A DNA stretch of 64,000 nucleotides from Ectothiorhodospiraceae bacterium WFHF3C12 (GCA_013519935.1 JACDUA010000006.1:1-64000), one strand, 5' to 3'. Shown: positions 36,737-49,377, counted from the first letter of the stretch. Made by a program: numbers and translations. Notes: generated from the sequence alone by a model not told the origin.

Positions 36737-38218
36737 ATGCAGGCGTGGTTGTCATCCCGTTGGGCGCCTTTGATCGCCTTGGTGGCGGGTCTGCTGGCGC
36801 CGCTGGCCTTCGCGCCGTTCGATCTGTGGCCCCTGGCGGTCGTCTCCCCCGCCATTCTGTTCGCGGTGGCTCAGGTCAGTTCCCGCCGCCGGGCGCTGCT
36901 AGCCGGCTACCTCTACGGCCTGGGCTATTTCGGCTTCGGCTGCTACTGGGTCTACAACAGCATCGCCTATTACGGCGGCGGGCCGCTGGCGGCAATATTC
37001 GTCACGCCGCTCTTCGCATTGGCCATCGCCCTGTATCCGATGCTGGTCGTCTACCTGGCCCGCCGCCTGCGACCGGCCAGCCGGGGCGCCGCCCTGTGGC
37101 TGGTGTTCCCGGCCGTGTGGCTGCTGGTGGAGTGGCTGCGCAGCTGGTTCCTCACCGGCGCTACCTGGTTGATGCTCGGCTTCACCCAGACGGGGTCGCC
37201 CCTGGGCAGTATCGCCCCCGTTTTCGGCGCCTTCGGCATCAGTCTGGTCGTTGTCGTTCTCGCCGGGGCCCTGGCCCATGCGCTCCTTCGGCCACGGGCC
37301 GCGGCCGGCTTCCTTGTCGCGACGGTGGTGGCCCTGGGTGGCGGCTACCTCGTTCCCGGCGGCTGGACACAGCCCGCCGGGGAGGCCAAGACCACGGCGC
37401 TGCTGCAGGGCAACGTGCCCCAGGACAAGAAGTGGCTGCTCTCCTACCGGGACCGGACGCTTGGCTGGTACTCGGAGCGCAGTCGCGAGCACGCCGGGGT
37501 GGATCTCATCGTCTGGCCGGAGACGGCTGTCCCGACGTGGTATTTCCGGGTGCGGGAGGACTGGATGCAGCCCCTGTCCAGGGAGCTGGCCGAGCAGGGG
37601 ACCGCCCTGGTGGTGGGCGCGCCGGTCATCGACATCGACCGCGAGGCCGCCTACAACGGCATCGTAGTCGTCGGCCCGCCGGAGCGGGTCTACCACAAGC
37701 GCCACCTGGTGCCGTTCGGCGAGTACCTCCCGCTGCGGGGCCTGCTGGGCAACGCCCTGGATTTCCTGGGCACGCCCATGGACGATTTCGACGCGGGTGT
37801 GAGCGGCGCGGCCATCCCGGTCAACGGCTACGACATTGGTGCGTCCATCTGCTACGAGGTCACGTTCGGCGACGAGATCGCCGCTGCGCTGCCCGAGGCG
37901 GAGGTGCTGGTCAACGTCAGCAACGATGGCTGGTTCGGCGATTCCTTCGCACCTCACCAGCACCTGCAGATGGCGCAGATGCGGGCCATGGAGACCGGCC
38001 GCTACATGCTCCGGGCCACCAACACCGGGGTCACCGTCATCATCGATCACCGGGGCCGCATCACCGGGCGAACGGCCCAGTTCGAGGAGGCCGTGCTCGC
38101 CGGTGAGTTCGTGCCGCGCACGGGCGTGACACCTTACGTACGCTGGCTGCACTGGCCGGCCGTGGGGGTGGCGGTCGTGTTGCTATTGGTCGGGTTCGCT
38201 TTCCGCTGGGGGCGGTGA
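36737..38218 (+). CDS. lnt: Apolipoprotein N-acyltransferase
   Basis: The inner-membrane enzyme that adds the third acyl chain to lipoproteins. The 493-aa protein has about six N-terminal membrane segments (1-205) and a nitrilase-type periplasmic domain. The catalytic triad is visible as E262 in WPETAVPTWYF, K321 in YHKRHLVPFGEYLP and C372 in GASICYEVTFGD; the last helix (near 470-490) anchors the C terminus. I start at ATG 36737, where the first membrane helix begins, with AGGAG 11 bases before. The frame is open from 36665 but the extra 24 residues are polar. Confidence 0.95.
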   Translation: MQAWLSSRWAPLIALVAGLLAPLAFAPFDLWPLAVVSPAILFAVAQVSSRRRALLAGYLYGLGYFGFGCYWVYNSIAYYGGGPLAAIFVTPLFALAIALYPMLVVYLARRLRPASRGAALWLVFPAVWLLVEWLRSWFLTGATWLMLGFTQTGSPLGSIAPVFGAFGISLVVVVLAGALAHALLRPRAAAGFLVATVVALGGGYLVPGGWTQPAGEAKTTALLQGNVPQDKKWLLSYRDRTLGWYSERSREHAGVDLIVWPETAVPTWYFRVREDWMQPLSRELAEQGTALVVGAPVIDIDREAAYNGIVVVGPPERVYHKRHLVPFGEYLPLRGLLGNALDFLGTPMDDFDAGVSGAAIPVNGYDIGASICYEVTFGDEIAAALPEAEVLVNVSNDGWFGDSFAPHQHLQMAQMRAMETGRYMLRATNTGVTVIIDHRGRITGRTAQFEEAVLAGEFVPRTGVTPYVRWLHWPAVGVAVVLLLVGFAFRWGR

Positions 38219-38226
38219 AAACATCC

Positions 38227-38606
38227 AGCCGCAGATGAACGCAGATAAACGCGGATGGTCGCGGATCACTCGGATTGAAGCGTCGCGGTGCAGTCGACTG
38301 GCTGGAGTACGGCCGTAGGGGCGTTGGGACGGCGGAATACGCTTCGCTATTCCACCTGACGGGCAGTGCGGGCCCCCCGTGGGAGCGGCGACCCCGCCGC
38401 GAACGGCCTGCCCGTCGCCGGCGAGCCGTCGTAGGAGCGGCCCATGGCCGCGAACTACCCCTGCACGCCGCCCCGACGCCCTGTAGGAGCGCCGCAAGGC
38501 GCGATCACTAGGGGGTCTACCGGAGTCGATCGCGCCTTGCGACGCTCCTACCAGCCCATGGGCATGACCGACGAATAATCAGCGTTTATCCGCGTTCATT
38601 TGCGGC
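38227..38606. repeat. REP-like array G bracketed by inverted GATGAACGCGGAT repeats
   Basis: The gap between lnt and manC starts with CAGCCGCAGATGAACGCAGA (38227 onward) and ends with the inverse sequence (38581-38606, reading GGCCGCAAATGAACGCGGAT on the minus strand). Inside are a GGCGGAATACGCTTCGCTAT palindrome (from 38331), GTGGGAGCGGCGACCCCGCC arms, a GTAGGAGCGGCC unit near 38431, and a 71-base head-to-head pair of the GTAGGAGCGCCGCAAGGCGC class (38482-38552). Confidence 0.8.
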
Positions 38607-38614
38607 CAAAGCCC

Positions 38615-40042
38615 TTACTTCGCCGTTTCCTTGCTGTCCGCCCGCCCGTAGACGTCGTTGAACCGGACGATGTCGTCCTCCCCCAGGTAGCTGCCGCTTT
38701 GCACCTCGATGAGCTCCAGGGGGATGACGCCGGGGTTCTCGAGGCGGTGCACTGTGCCGAGGGGGATGTAGGTGGACTGATCCTCGGTCAGCAGGAAGGT
38801 CTCCTCGCCCCGGGTTACCCGGGCGGAGCCGCTCACCACCACCCAGTGCTCGGCGCGGTGGTGGTGCATCTGCAGCGAGAGCTGCTGGCCCGGGTTGACG
38901 ATGATCCGCTTGACCTGGAAACGCTCGGCGCCGGCGATGGTCTCGTAGGACCCCCAGGGGCGGTAGACGCGCTTGTGGGTGGTGCCTTCGGTACGGCCGT
39001 CGCTGTGCAGGTGTTCGACCACGCGCTTGACGTCCTGCACCCGGTCGGCGTCGGCCACCAGGATCGCGTCCGGTGTCTCGACGATGACGTGGTTGTCGAT
39101 CCCGATGGCGGCGATGAGCCGGCCCTCGGAGCGGATGTAGGAATTGCGGCTGTCCTCGGCGAAGACGTCGCCGACCAGCACGTTGCCGTTGCTGTCCCGA
39201 TCGCCGTTGTCGCGCAGGGCCGCCCAGCTACCGAGATCGCTCCAGCCGCAGTCCACCGGGACGACGGCGGCGTCGCGGGTCTTCTCCATGACGGCGTAGT
39301 CGATGGAATCCGAAGGGCAGGCGCTGAAAGCGGCCTCATCGAGGCGCAGGAAGTCCAGGTCGGTCTTGGCCTGGGAGACGGCCCGCTCGCAGGATTCCAG
39401 CATCTCCGGCTGCAGCCGGCCCAGCTCCTCCAGGTAACGCCGCGCCCCGAGCAGGAAGATGCCGCTGTTCCAGAAATACTCGCCGGAGGCCAGATAGGAT
39501 TCCGCGGTCTCGCGGTCCGGCTTTTCCACGAACTCGGCCACGCCCCTTACCGGCGATTGCCCGGATTCGGCCCGGATATAGCCGTACCCGGTCTCCGGCC
39601 CCGTGGGCTGGATGCCGAAGGTCACCAGCTTGCCGTCCGCCGCGGATTCCAGCCCGGCTTCAACCGCGGCGCGGAAGGCCGCTTCGTCGGCGATGCGGTG
39701 GTCGGATGGCATGACCAGCAACACGGCGTCCGCGTCCTCGCGCAGCGCGCAAATGGCGGCAGCGGCCACGGCGGGCGCGGTGTTGCGGCCGACCGGCTCG
39801 AGGATGATGGTCGGCGAGGAGGCCCCCGTTTCCGCCAGCTGCTGCGCCACCAGGAAGCGGTGCTCGGCGTTGCATACGGCGATGGGCTCGGCCAGCTCGT
39901 CCAGGCCACGGTACCGCGCCACGGTGTCCTGGAGCATGCTGCGCTCGCTGACCAGCGGCAGGAACTGTTTGGGATAGAGCTGGCGGGACAGCGGCCAGAG
40001 CCGGGTGCCGGATCCCCCGCACAAAAGGACCGGATAGAGCAT
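38615..40042 (-). CDS. manC: Mannose-1-phosphate guanylyltransferase / mannose-6-phosphate isomerase
   Basis: A bifunctional type II enzyme that makes GDP-mannose, the precursor used by gmd. The 475-aa protein has the nucleotidyltransferase signature LLCGGSGTRLWPLSRQLYPK (6-25), VEKPD and YFWNSGIFLL in the N-terminal about 280 residues. A C-terminal cupin isomerase domain shows WGSYETI, LSLQMHHHRAEHWVVVSGSA and YIPLGTVHRLENPG. It is transcribed opposite to its neighbours and lies 8 kb from the polysaccharide locus, so it has its own promoter, presumably in the gap at 40043 onward. Confidence 0.95.
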   Translation of the reverse strand: MLYPVLLCGGSGTRLWPLSRQLYPKQFLPLVSERSMLQDTVARYRGLDELAEPIAVCNAEHRFLVAQQLAETGASSPTIILEPVGRNTAPAVAAAAICALREDADAVLLVMPSDHRIADEAAFRAAVEAGLESAADGKLVTFGIQPTGPETGYGYIRAESGQSPVRGVAEFVEKPDRETAESYLASGEYFWNSGIFLLGARRYLEELGRLQPEMLESCERAVSQAKTDLDFLRLDEAAFSACPSDSIDYAVMEKTRDAAVVPVDCGWSDLGSWAALRDNGDRDSNGNVLVGDVFAEDSRNSYIRSEGRLIAAIGIDNHVIVETPDAILVADADRVQDVKRVVEHLHSDGRTEGTTHKRVYRPWGSYETIAGAERFQVKRIIVNPGQQLSLQMHHHRAEHWVVVSGSARVTRGEETFLLTEDQSTYIPLGTVHRLENPGVIPLELIEVQSGSYLGEDDIVRFNDVYGRADSKETAK

Positions 40043-40658
40043 GTCGGTGTAGGCTCCCTGTAGTCGATCTCGCGGCGTTGCGCCGCGTTGGTGTTATGAG
40101 CGAATGCTAACGCGGCGGGGGCGTGTAAGCCACCGGAGAGGCGGTACCTTCGTTGTCTGGTGTGCGGGCATCGCCGGTGGAATGCGCTCCGCTATTCCAA
40201 CCTACTGGCCACCGGCGGGTGACCCTGGTCGTTTGCAGCGCTTCGCCGCGACGATCGAACCGCCCAATCGCCGCGAGGACGCGCCTCCCACAACTACGCG
40301 GAAGCCCTCGGGCAGCGGATTGGCTGTGGCAGCCCCGACCCGGGGCGAGGATTGGCGGTGGGGATGTCGGATGGCAAGGCCATCCGACCTACGGCTCGGA
40401 AGCCACCAGCGCGGGGAAGCGGCTGTGGGAGGCGCGTCCTCGCGGCGATGGCCTCGGCAGGGCTTCTCGCCGGAGGCGGCGTCCACGGGGTCCCCCATGC
40501 CATTGTAGGAGCGCCGCGAGGCGCGATAGCCAGTGTTCCCGCCGAAGCCGGATCGCGCCTTGCGGCGCTCCTACAGGTGCCCTCGCCCATCGTAGGAGCG
40601 GTACCTGGCCGCGGACGGCACCATCCTGGATCCGGGTTCACTCGCGGCCCCGGCGCGT
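40043..40658. repeat. REP-like palindrome array H between manC and the zinc-ribbon gene
   Basis: 40176-40616 contains GGTGGAATGCGCTCCGCTAT (class 5, about 40176-40200), CGCGAGGACGCGCCTCCCAC arms, an ATGTCGGATGGCAAGGCCAT palindrome (40363-40394), a 72-base head-to-head pair of GTAGGAGCGCCG units (40504-40575), and a GTAGGAGCGGTACCTGGCCG unit at about 40591. The promoter of manC should lie at about 40045-40110, but I cannot single out a box. Confidence 0.75.
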
Positions 40659-41174
40659 TCAGCTCTCCGGCTCGGGCCGGCGGAAGCGCGTCCCGTTGCA
40701 CTTGGGGCAGGGCGGGATATGGCCGGCCTTCTTGTAGTGCAGCTGCTCGCCGCAGTTGTCGCAGGTGAGCACGCCGGGGGCGGCGATCTCGCCGGTGTGG
40801 TAGAACTCGCGCTCGGCAAGCTCGTGCTGCAGCTCGACCCACTCCAGCCGGGTCCTGTCGGCGACGGAGGAGAAGCGGTCCCAGATCCAGTTTTCCACCA
40901 GCTGCAGATCCATGCGCAGCCAGGCGCCGAGATCGGCGTCGGTGCGGCTGGTGTAGTCGGCGGCGTCCTCGACGTCCCGGCGGATGTACTCGGCGATCTT
41001 CTCGGCTTCGTCGCGGGTGAGCTCGCCGAGCTCGATGGTGCGTTCCTTGGCGTCCTCGATGGCCTTGCGCAGCCGCGGGCCGGTCTCTTTCTCGGCGCGG
41101 TCCATGAACTCGCGCACCCGGTCGAGCATCTTTTCGTAGCCGTGGAGCTCGCGCTTCTCCTTGTCTTCGCTCAT
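40659..41174 (-). CDS. Zinc-ribbon protein, DUF1451/YbeL-like
   Basis: A 171-aa protein with a charged helical N-terminal about 125 residues (KMLDRVREFMDRAEKETGPR, LTRDEAEKIAEYIRRDVED) and a C-terminal zinc ribbon (LTCDNCGEQLHYKKAGHIPP then CPKCNGTRFRR). This layout matches the YbeL family, whose function is unknown. I start at the ATG at 41174, preceded by GGAGAAGG; a TTG five codons earlier is less likely. In E. coli ybeL lies close to leuS, and here it is divergent from leuS. Confidence 0.88.
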   Translation of the reverse strand: MSEDKEKRELHGYEKMLDRVREFMDRAEKETGPRLRKAIEDAKERTIELGELTRDEAEKIAEYIRRDVEDAADYTSRTDADLGAWLRMDLQLVENWIWDRFSSVADRTRLEWVELQHELAEREFYHTGEIAAPGVLTCDNCGEQLHYKKAGHIPPCPKCNGTRFRRPEPES

Positions 41175-41234
41175 CGCCTTCTCCAGCAAGGGTTGGTCAT
41201 GGATTCAATGCTAACAGGAAGCCGCCGGCTTTGA

Positions 41235-43936
<2,702 letters not shown>

Positions 43937-43937
<1 letters not shown>

Positions 43938-44443
43938 TGCGCATCCTCGCGGTGGCGGTGCTTGCCCTGGCCCTGGCCGGTTGCGGCTGGCACCTGCGCG
44001 GCAGCCAGGGCGCGTCGCTGGGCGGGCAGCGCATCGCCGTGATCAACGACACGCAATCGCGGCCGCTGTTGCGGGACGTGGAGGCCGTGCTGGCCGATGT
44101 GGGGGCCAGCGTGGTCGACGCCGGCGCCGGTTCCGACGCACGGCTGCAGCTGCTGCGCCAGCGTTTTTCGCGGCGGACCCTGGCCGGCGCGGGCGACGAT
44201 GGTATCGCCGAGTACGAGCTGGCTTACGAGCTACGCTTCCGGGTGCTGGGGCCGGACGAGACACCCTGGTCGGAGGCCGAAACCGTCCGTGCCGCCGATT
44301 CCTACGAGGTCAACGAGGCCAACGTCCTGGCGGGCGAGGCCCGGCGCGATGACCTGTCGGTCTACCTGCGCGAACAGGCGGTACGGCTCATGGCGGCGCG
44401 GCTGCAGGCCGCCATCGACCGCAACCGGGACAGTGGTGAGTGA
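43937..44443 (+). CDS. lptE: LPS-assembly lipoprotein LptE
   Basis: A 168-aa outer-membrane lipoprotein that plugs LptD during lipopolysaccharide assembly. It begins MRILAVAVLALALAGCGWHL, a signal peptide with lipobox LAGC (cysteine 17), followed by the family's GWHLRG. The ATG overlaps the leuS stop by one base, the usual leuS-lptE-holA arrangement. The reading frame is open far upstream inside leuS, but those codons are a shadow. Confidence 0.93.
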
Positions 44444-44473
44444 CCCCCATTTGCTGACCGTTCGGGTGTATTG

Positions 44474-45493
44474 ATGAGGCTCAAGACCGGCGAGCTGGAT
44501 CGGCATCTGCAGCAAGGTCTGCGCCCGGTGTATCTGATCGCCGGTGACGAGCCCCTGCTGGTCGACGAGGCCCTGACGGCGTTGCGGGAGGCGGCCCGTC
44601 AGGCCGGCTACACCGAGCGGGAGGTGCTCGACGCCGACGCCGGCTTCGACTGGGGCGCCCTGCACGCGGCGTCCATGAGCATGTCCCTGTTCGCCGACCG
44701 GCGGATCATCGAGCTGCGGCTCAACAACGGCAAGACGGGCCAGAATGGCGGCAAGGCCATCGCCGAGTATTGCCAGGATCCCCCGCCCGATGTACTGCTG
44801 CTGATCAACGCCGGCGTGCTGGAATCGCGGCAACGCAGCGCCGCCTGGGTGAAGGCCGTGGAGTCCGCCGGCGCGCTGGTCCAGGCCTGGCCGGTGCCGC
44901 TACAGCAGCTGCCCGACTGGGTGGCGGGGCGCATGCGCGCCGTTGGTCTGCAGCCGACGACCGAGGCCGCCGCGCTGGTGGCGGAACGCTCGGAGGGCAA
45001 CCTGCTGGCCGCCGTGCAGGAGGTGGAGAAGCTGCGCCTGCTCCATGGCGAGGGGGCTCTGGATGTGGAAGATGCCCGTGCCGCCGTGACCGAGAGCGCG
45101 CGGTTCGACGTCTTCGACCTGTCCGACGCCGCCCTGGCCGGCGATACCCCGCGCGTGGTGCGTATCGCCCGGGTGCTTCGGGAAGAGGGCGTGGAGCCGA
45201 CCCTGGTGCTGTGGGCCCTGGCGCGGGAGCTGCGCAACCTGGCGGAGGTTCGCGCGGCGATGGATGCGGGCGAGTCCCAGGGGCAGGTGTTCCAGCGCCT
45301 GCGCATCTGGAAGAGCCGCCAGGCTTTGGTGGGGCAGGCCGCCCGCCGCGCCGGTACGCGGCAGTGGGAAGGCCTGCTGGCCCGGGCGGCCCACCTCGAC
45401 CGCGTGAACAAGGGCGCCGCCGACGGCAGGCCCTGGGACGAGCTGGTACAATTATCGACAGCGATGTCGCGGGTGGGATCCCGGTCCCGATAG
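44474..45493 (+). CDS. holA: DNA polymerase III subunit delta
   Basis: The delta subunit of the clamp loader, which opens the sliding clamp. The 339-aa protein shows the family pattern: GELDRHLQQGLRPVYLIAGDEPLLVDEAL near the N terminus, SLFADRRIIELRLNNGKTGQ, and the C-terminal RVLREEGVEPTLVLWALARE. No functional P-loop is expected in delta. I start at ATG 44474; a TTG one codon earlier is also possible. It follows lptE after 30 bases. Confidence 0.93.
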   Translation: MRLKTGELDRHLQQGLRPVYLIAGDEPLLVDEALTALREAARQAGYTEREVLDADAGFDWGALHAASMSMSLFADRRIIELRLNNGKTGQNGGKAIAEYCQDPPPDVLLLINAGVLESRQRSAAWVKAVESAGALVQAWPVPLQQLPDWVAGRMRAVGLQPTTEAAALVAERSEGNLLAAVQEVEKLRLLHGEGALDVEDARAAVTESARFDVFDLSDAALAGDTPRVVRIARVLREEGVEPTLVLWALARELRNLAEVRAAMDAGESQGQVFQRLRIWKSRQALVGQAARRAGTRQWEGLLARAAHLDRVNKGAADGRPWDELVQLSTAMSRVGSRSR

Positions 45494-45898
45494 ATCCGGC
45501 CCGGGCCCATTGACCCGCGCTGTCGCCGCGAGGACGCGCCTCCCACAGGTCCGGCGGAGGCCGCCGTGGTTGGCCGGGGCCTTGTGGGAGGCGCGTCCCC
45601 GCGGCGAAGGCGGTCGAAGGCACGCGGCGGGGTGGCCGGCCCAGGAGGTTGACGGAGGCCGCCGTGGTTGGCCGGGGCCTCGTGGGAGGCGCGTCCCCGC
45701 GGCGAAGGCGGTCGAAGGCATCGCGGCGGGGTGGCCGGCCCAGGAGGTTGGCGGAGGCCGCCGTGGATGGCCGAGACCTTGTGGGAGGCGCGTCCCCGCG
45801 GCGATAACGGTTGAAAGGCACCGTGGCGGGCCGGAGGGCGCGGGACACGAGGTCCGAGCCGGACCGCGAGGAACGATAGACAGGGTGAACGAGAGGCT
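45494..45898. repeat. REP-like array I with a 98-99-base tandem repeat
   Basis: Between holA and proA. After a CGCGAGGACGCGCCTCCCAC arm (from about 45524), a composite unit beginning TTGTGGGAGGCGCGTCCCCG recurs at 45581, 45679 and 45778, giving periods of 98 and 99 bases. The two full units are almost identical (GCGGAGGCCGCCGTGG, GGCCGGCCCAGGAGGTTG) and the third is partial. The last 50 bases carry the proA ribosome-binding site GAGAGG. Confidence 0.85.
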
Positions 45899-47182
45899 AT
45901 GAGCGCGAAACCCGAAATCGCAGACCAGGACATCAAGGCCTACATGCTCAGCCTGGGCAGGAACGCCCGGGCCGCGTCCCGCGAGCTCGCCCGCTCGCCC
46001 AGCGGCCCGCGTAACGCCGCGCTGCGCGCCATCGCCGACGAGATACTGGCCCGCCGCGATACCCTGCGTCAGGCCAATGACGATGACATGCGCGCCGGGC
46101 GCGAGAACGGTCTCGATGCCGCGCTGCTCGACCGGCTGGAGCTTACCGATGCCCGCATCAATGCCATGGCCGAAGGCCTGCGGCAGATTGCCGAGCTGCC
46201 GGACCCGGTGGGTGCAATCCGTGACATGAGCTTCCGGCCCAGCGGTATCCAGGTCGGGCGCATGCGCGTCCCGCTGGGTGTGGTGGGCATCATCTACGAG
46301 TCGCGCCCCAACGTCACCGCGGATGCCGCCGGGCTGTGCCTGAAGTCCGGCAACGCCGCCATCCTGCGCGGGGGCTCGGAGGCGCTTCGATCCAATCAGG
46401 CCGTCGCGGAGTGCATCCACGCGGGTCTGCTGGAAGCGGGCCTGCCTTCCGAGGCGGTGCAGGTGGTGGGCACCACCGACCGGGCGGCCGTCGGCGAGCT
46501 CATCACCATGGACGAATACGTCCACGTGCTGGTGCCCCGCGGCGGCAAGGGCCTGATCGAGCGCATCATGCGCGAGGCCACGGTGCCCATGATCAAGCAC
46601 CTGGACGGTGTCTGCCACGTCTACATCGACAGTGCGGCCGATCCGGAGAAGGCGGCGGCCGTGGCACTCAACGCCAAGACCCAGCGCTACGGCACCTGCA
46701 ACACCATGGAGACGCTGCTGGTGGACTCCGGCATTGCCGAATCCATCCTGCCGCGGCTGGCCGCCATGTTCGCGGAGGCCGGCGTGGAGCTGCGCGGCTG
46801 CGAGCGCAGCCGGGCGCTGGCCGGGGAGATGAAGGCGGCGACCGAGGACGACTGGTACGAGGAGTACCTGGCGCCGGTGCTCGCGGTTCGGGTCGTGGAC
46901 GGCCTGGACGCGGCGATGGAGCACATCGAGACCTACGGTTCACAGCACACCGACGCCATCGTCACGGAAGACTACTCCCGCGCGCGGCGCTTCCTGCGGG
47001 AAGTGGATTCCAGCTCGGTCATGGTCAACGCCTCGACGCGTTTCGCCGACGGCTTCGAGTACGGGCTTGGCGCGGAGATCGGCATCAGCACCGACAAGCT
47101 CCACGCCCGCGGTCCCGTGGGTCTGGAAGGCCTGACGACGGAGAAATACGTCGTCATGGGCGAGGGTCATATCCGAAGCTGA
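45899..47182 (+). CDS. proA: Gamma-glutamyl phosphate reductase
   Basis: Second step of proline synthesis: NADPH-dependent reduction of gamma-glutamyl phosphate to glutamate semialdehyde. The 427-aa aldehyde-dehydrogenase-fold protein has [39 protein letters not shown], the catalytic C267 in [14 protein letters not shown], and the C-terminal [20 protein letters not shown]. It starts with ATG 45899 with GAGAGG before it. No proB is present in the window, so the two genes are unlinked or more distant here. Confidence 0.96.
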   Translation: MSAKPEIADQDIKAYMLSLGRNARAASRELARSPSGPRNAALRAIADEILARRDTLRQANDDDMRAGRENGLDAALLDRLELTDARINAMAEGLRQIAELPDPVGAIRDMSFRPSGIQVGRMRVPLGVVGIIYESRPNVTADAAGLCLKSGNAAILRGGSEALRSNQAVAECIHAGLLEAGLPSEAVQVVGTTDRAAVGELITMDEYVHVLVPRGGKGLIERIMREATVPMIKHLDGVCHVYIDSAADPEKAAAVALNAKTQRYGTCNTMETLLVDSGIAESILPRLAAMFAEAGVELRGCERSRALAGEMKAATEDDWYEEYLAPVLAVRVVDGLDAAMEHIETYGSQHTDAIVTEDYSRARRFLREVDSSSVMVNASTRFADGFEYGLGAEIGISTDKLHARGPVGLEGLTTEKYVVMGEGHIRS

Positions 47183-47320
47183 TGGGCGGGGCGCGCGCCA
47201 TCGTACCGGCAAGCCATCCCGCGACGGCGGTGGGTGGTTCGTGAGCGGCACGCCGCGCCTGCCATTCCCCGTCGACAGTCCGTCACCTGCCGTCGCGGCC
47301 GGTGCGGAGGCGCAGTCCTG

Positions 47321-47977
47321 ATGGCGGCGGGAATGGCGCCCATCGGCCTGCTCGGCGGCACGTTCGATCCGGTCCACCTGGGCCACCTTCGCCCGGCACT
47401 GGAGATGCTGGAGCAGGCGGGGCTCAAGGAGGTGCGCCTGCTGCCGGGGCGCGTGCCGCCCCATCGGCCGGCACCGCGCGCCGGCGCGACGTTACGCACC
47501 GCCATGGTGGAGCGCTGCGTTGCCGGCGTGCCCGGACTGCGCGTGGATACGCGCGAGCTCCAGCGCGACGGCCCCTCCTATACCCTGGATACCCTGATTT
47601 CCCTGCGCCGCGAGCTCGGCGCCTCGCAGCCGCTGTGCTGGATCGTGGGCATGGATAGCTTCCTGAGTCTGCCGACGTGGCACCGCTGGCGCGAGCTCGG
47701 CGAGCACGCGCATTTCCTGGTGGCGCACCGGCCGGGTGAAGAGCCGGTAATGTCCGGCACCCTCGCGGACTGGCTCGAGGGCCGGCGCGCGCCGGCGGAC
47801 CTGCTTCGACACCGGCCGGCCGGTCTGGTGCATTTCGTGGACACCACGGCCCTGGCGATTTCATCAACGGGCATTCGCCGGCGCCTCGCCCAGGGGCGAT
47901 CGGCACGGTTTCTGGTTCCCGACACGGTCTGGGAGCTCATCGCGGGCAATGGGGTTTATGGCTACCCGCAGGTCTGA
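47321..47977 (+). CDS. nadD: Nicotinate-nucleotide adenylyltransferase
   Basis: Adenylates nicotinate mononucleotide in NAD synthesis. The 218-aa protein has the nucleotidyltransferase motif IGLLGGTFDPVHLGHLRPAL (8-27), RLLPGRVPPHR, CWIVGMDSFLSLPTWHRW and the C-terminal ISSTGIRRRLAQGRS. I start at ATG 47321 with GGAGG ten bases before; the ATG at 47333 is an alternative, and the longer upstream frame is not coding. It is followed closely by rsfS, the usual order. Confidence 0.95.
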   Translation: MAAGMAPIGLLGGTFDPVHLGHLRPALEMLEQAGLKEVRLLPGRVPPHRPAPRAGATLRTAMVERCVAGVPGLRVDTRELQRDGPSYTLDTLISLRRELGASQPLCWIVGMDSFLSLPTWHRWRELGEHAHFLVAHRPGEEPVMSGTLADWLEGRRAPADLLRHRPAGLVHFVDTTALAISSTGIRRRLAQGRSARFLVPDTVWELIAGNGVYGYPQV

Positions 47978-48028
47978 GCCGCGACGGCGAGGACGGGCGT
48001 CTGTCCCCATGGGAGGTCGTTTGAGTCA

Positions 48029-48397
48029 ATGATGGCGAACACCGACAGTGCGGAGTACGTGGGCGAGCTGGTCATGGAAGCCCTGGATGACCTCAGGGCG
48101 GTCAATCCCGTGGTGCTGGATGTGCGCGGCAGGACATCCATTACGGACCTCATGGTCGTCGCCACGGGTACGTCCAACCGGCACGTGAAGTCACTGGCCG
48201 ACCGGGTCATCGAGAAGGCCAAGGAGGCGGGCATCAAGCCGCTGGGTGTGGAAGGCGCCGATGGAGCCGAGTGGATCCTGGTGGACCTCGGCGACGTGGT
48301 GGTCCATGTCATGTCCGAGCAGACCCGGGACCTGTACCGCCTGGAGAATATCTGGGCCATGGACGACGAGGACGCCGGGCAGGGGCATGGCGGGTGA
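48029..48397 (+). CDS. rsfS: Ribosomal silencing factor RsfS
   Basis: A 122-aa protein that binds ribosomal protein L14 and blocks subunit joining when nutrients are short. Characteristic segments are DVRGRTSITDLMVVATGTSN, RHVKSLADRVIEKAKEAG and EWILVDLGDVVVHVMSEQTR with DLYRLENIW. It follows nadD after 51 bases. In most gammaproteobacteria rlmH is next; here a repeat-filled gap of about 500 bases intervenes. Confidence 0.95.
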   Translation: MMANTDSAEYVGELVMEALDDLRAVNPVVLDVRGRTSITDLMVVATGTSNRHVKSLADRVIEKAKEAGIKPLGVEGADGAEWILVDLGDVVVHVMSEQTRDLYRLENIWAMDDEDAGQGHGG

Positions 48398-48408
48398 ACC
48401 CCCTTATT

Positions 48409-48898
48409 CAGCCGCAGATGAACACGGATGGAGACAGATTCTGTGAGGAATAGAGGCGGGGATGCCGTTCCGACACCAGGTCGTCATCCGTGGAGTCGCC
48501 CAAAACCCTGTGGGAGGCGCGTCCTCGCGGCGATAGGCAGGCTACCGGTTCGCGGCCAGGGGCCGCTCCTACGGGGTGTGTCCACGGCACCTGTAGGAGC
48601 GGCGCGAGCCGCGATCGCGGTTCGGTCGGCGCCCCGGTGATCGCGCCTTGCGGCGCTCCTACAGGTGCCGCGACCGGGATTCGCGTCAATGCGCGTTCAT
48701 TCGCGGCGAACGCATTTCGCCGGAGCGTAGGTCGGATGGGCTCGCCATCCGACAGTCCGGGAGCAATCGCCCCGAGGACGGGGCTCCCACAACTGCGCTG
48801 AGGGCCCCTCGGCTTCCGGCCGGTTGTGGGGCGCCGTACACGCCGCGGTTCCTCGGGCATCCGTGTTCATCGGTGTTCATCGGTGTTCATCTGTGGCT
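48409..48898. repeat. REP-like array J bracketed by inverted GATGAACACGGAT repeats
   Basis: The rsfS-rlmH gap opens with CAGCCGCAGATGAACACGGA (48409 onward) and closes with the inverse element, here with the ATCGGTGTTC unit amplified (48859-48898). Inside are TGTGGGAGGCGCGTCCTCGC arms, GCCAGGGGCCGCTCCTAC, a 72-base head-to-head GTAGGAGCGGCGCGAGCCGC pair (48592-48663), and a GTAGGTCGGATGGGCTCGCC palindrome (48728-48756). Confidence 0.85.
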
Positions 48899-48909
48899 AA
48901 CGTGACCGA

Positions 48910-49377
48910 ATGAAACTCCAGATCATCGCCGTTGGCCAGCGCATGCCGCGCTGGGTGCAGGACGGGTTCCACGAGTACGCCGGGCGGTTGCCGCCGCAGC
49001 TGAAGCTTTCACTGACCGAGGTGCCGCTGGGTGGACGGGGCAAGTCAGCGGCGGCCGATGGCGCCCTGCGCGAGGAAGGCGAGCGGCTGCTGGCCGCGGT
49101 GCCCCGGGATGCGCTGGTGATCGCCCTGGACGCCCGTGGCCGGTCCTGGAGTACCGAGGACCTGGCGGGCCGCCTGGACGGCTGGATGCAGGGCGGCCGC
49201 GACGTCGCGTTCCTGGTGGGCGGTCCGGACGGGCTTTCGGCGGCCTGCCTGGAGCGGGCCGAAGCCCGCTGGAGTCTGTCGACCCTGACCCTGCCGCACA
49301 TGATGGTGCGGGTGATTCTCGCCGAGCAGCTCTACCGCGCCTGGACCATTCTGCAGAATCATCCGTATCATCGCTGA
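48910..49377 (+). CDS. rlmH: 23S rRNA pseudouridine-1915 N3-methyltransferase
   Basis: A 155-aa SPOUT methyltransferase acting on pseudouridine 1915 of 23S rRNA in the assembled ribosome. It opens MKLQIIAVGQRMPRWVQDGF, has LDARGRSWSTEDLA and VAFLVGGPDGLS for SAM binding in the trefoil knot, and ends with the invariant LPHMMVRVILAEQLYRAWTI and HPYHR. The length is exactly that of the E. coli protein. Confidence 0.96.
   Translation: MKLQIIAVGQRMPRWVQDGFHEYAGRLPPQLKLSLTEVPLGGRGKSAAADGALREEGERLLAAVPRDALVIALDARGRSWSTEDLAGRLDGWMQGGRDVAFLVGGPDGLSAACLERAEARWSLSTLTLPHMMVRVILAEQLYRAWTILQNHPYHR

Noticed and set aside
38600..40063. 487-aa open frame on the + strand
   Set aside because: Exact antisense of manC, which has clear family motifs. 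No recognisable protein on this strand.
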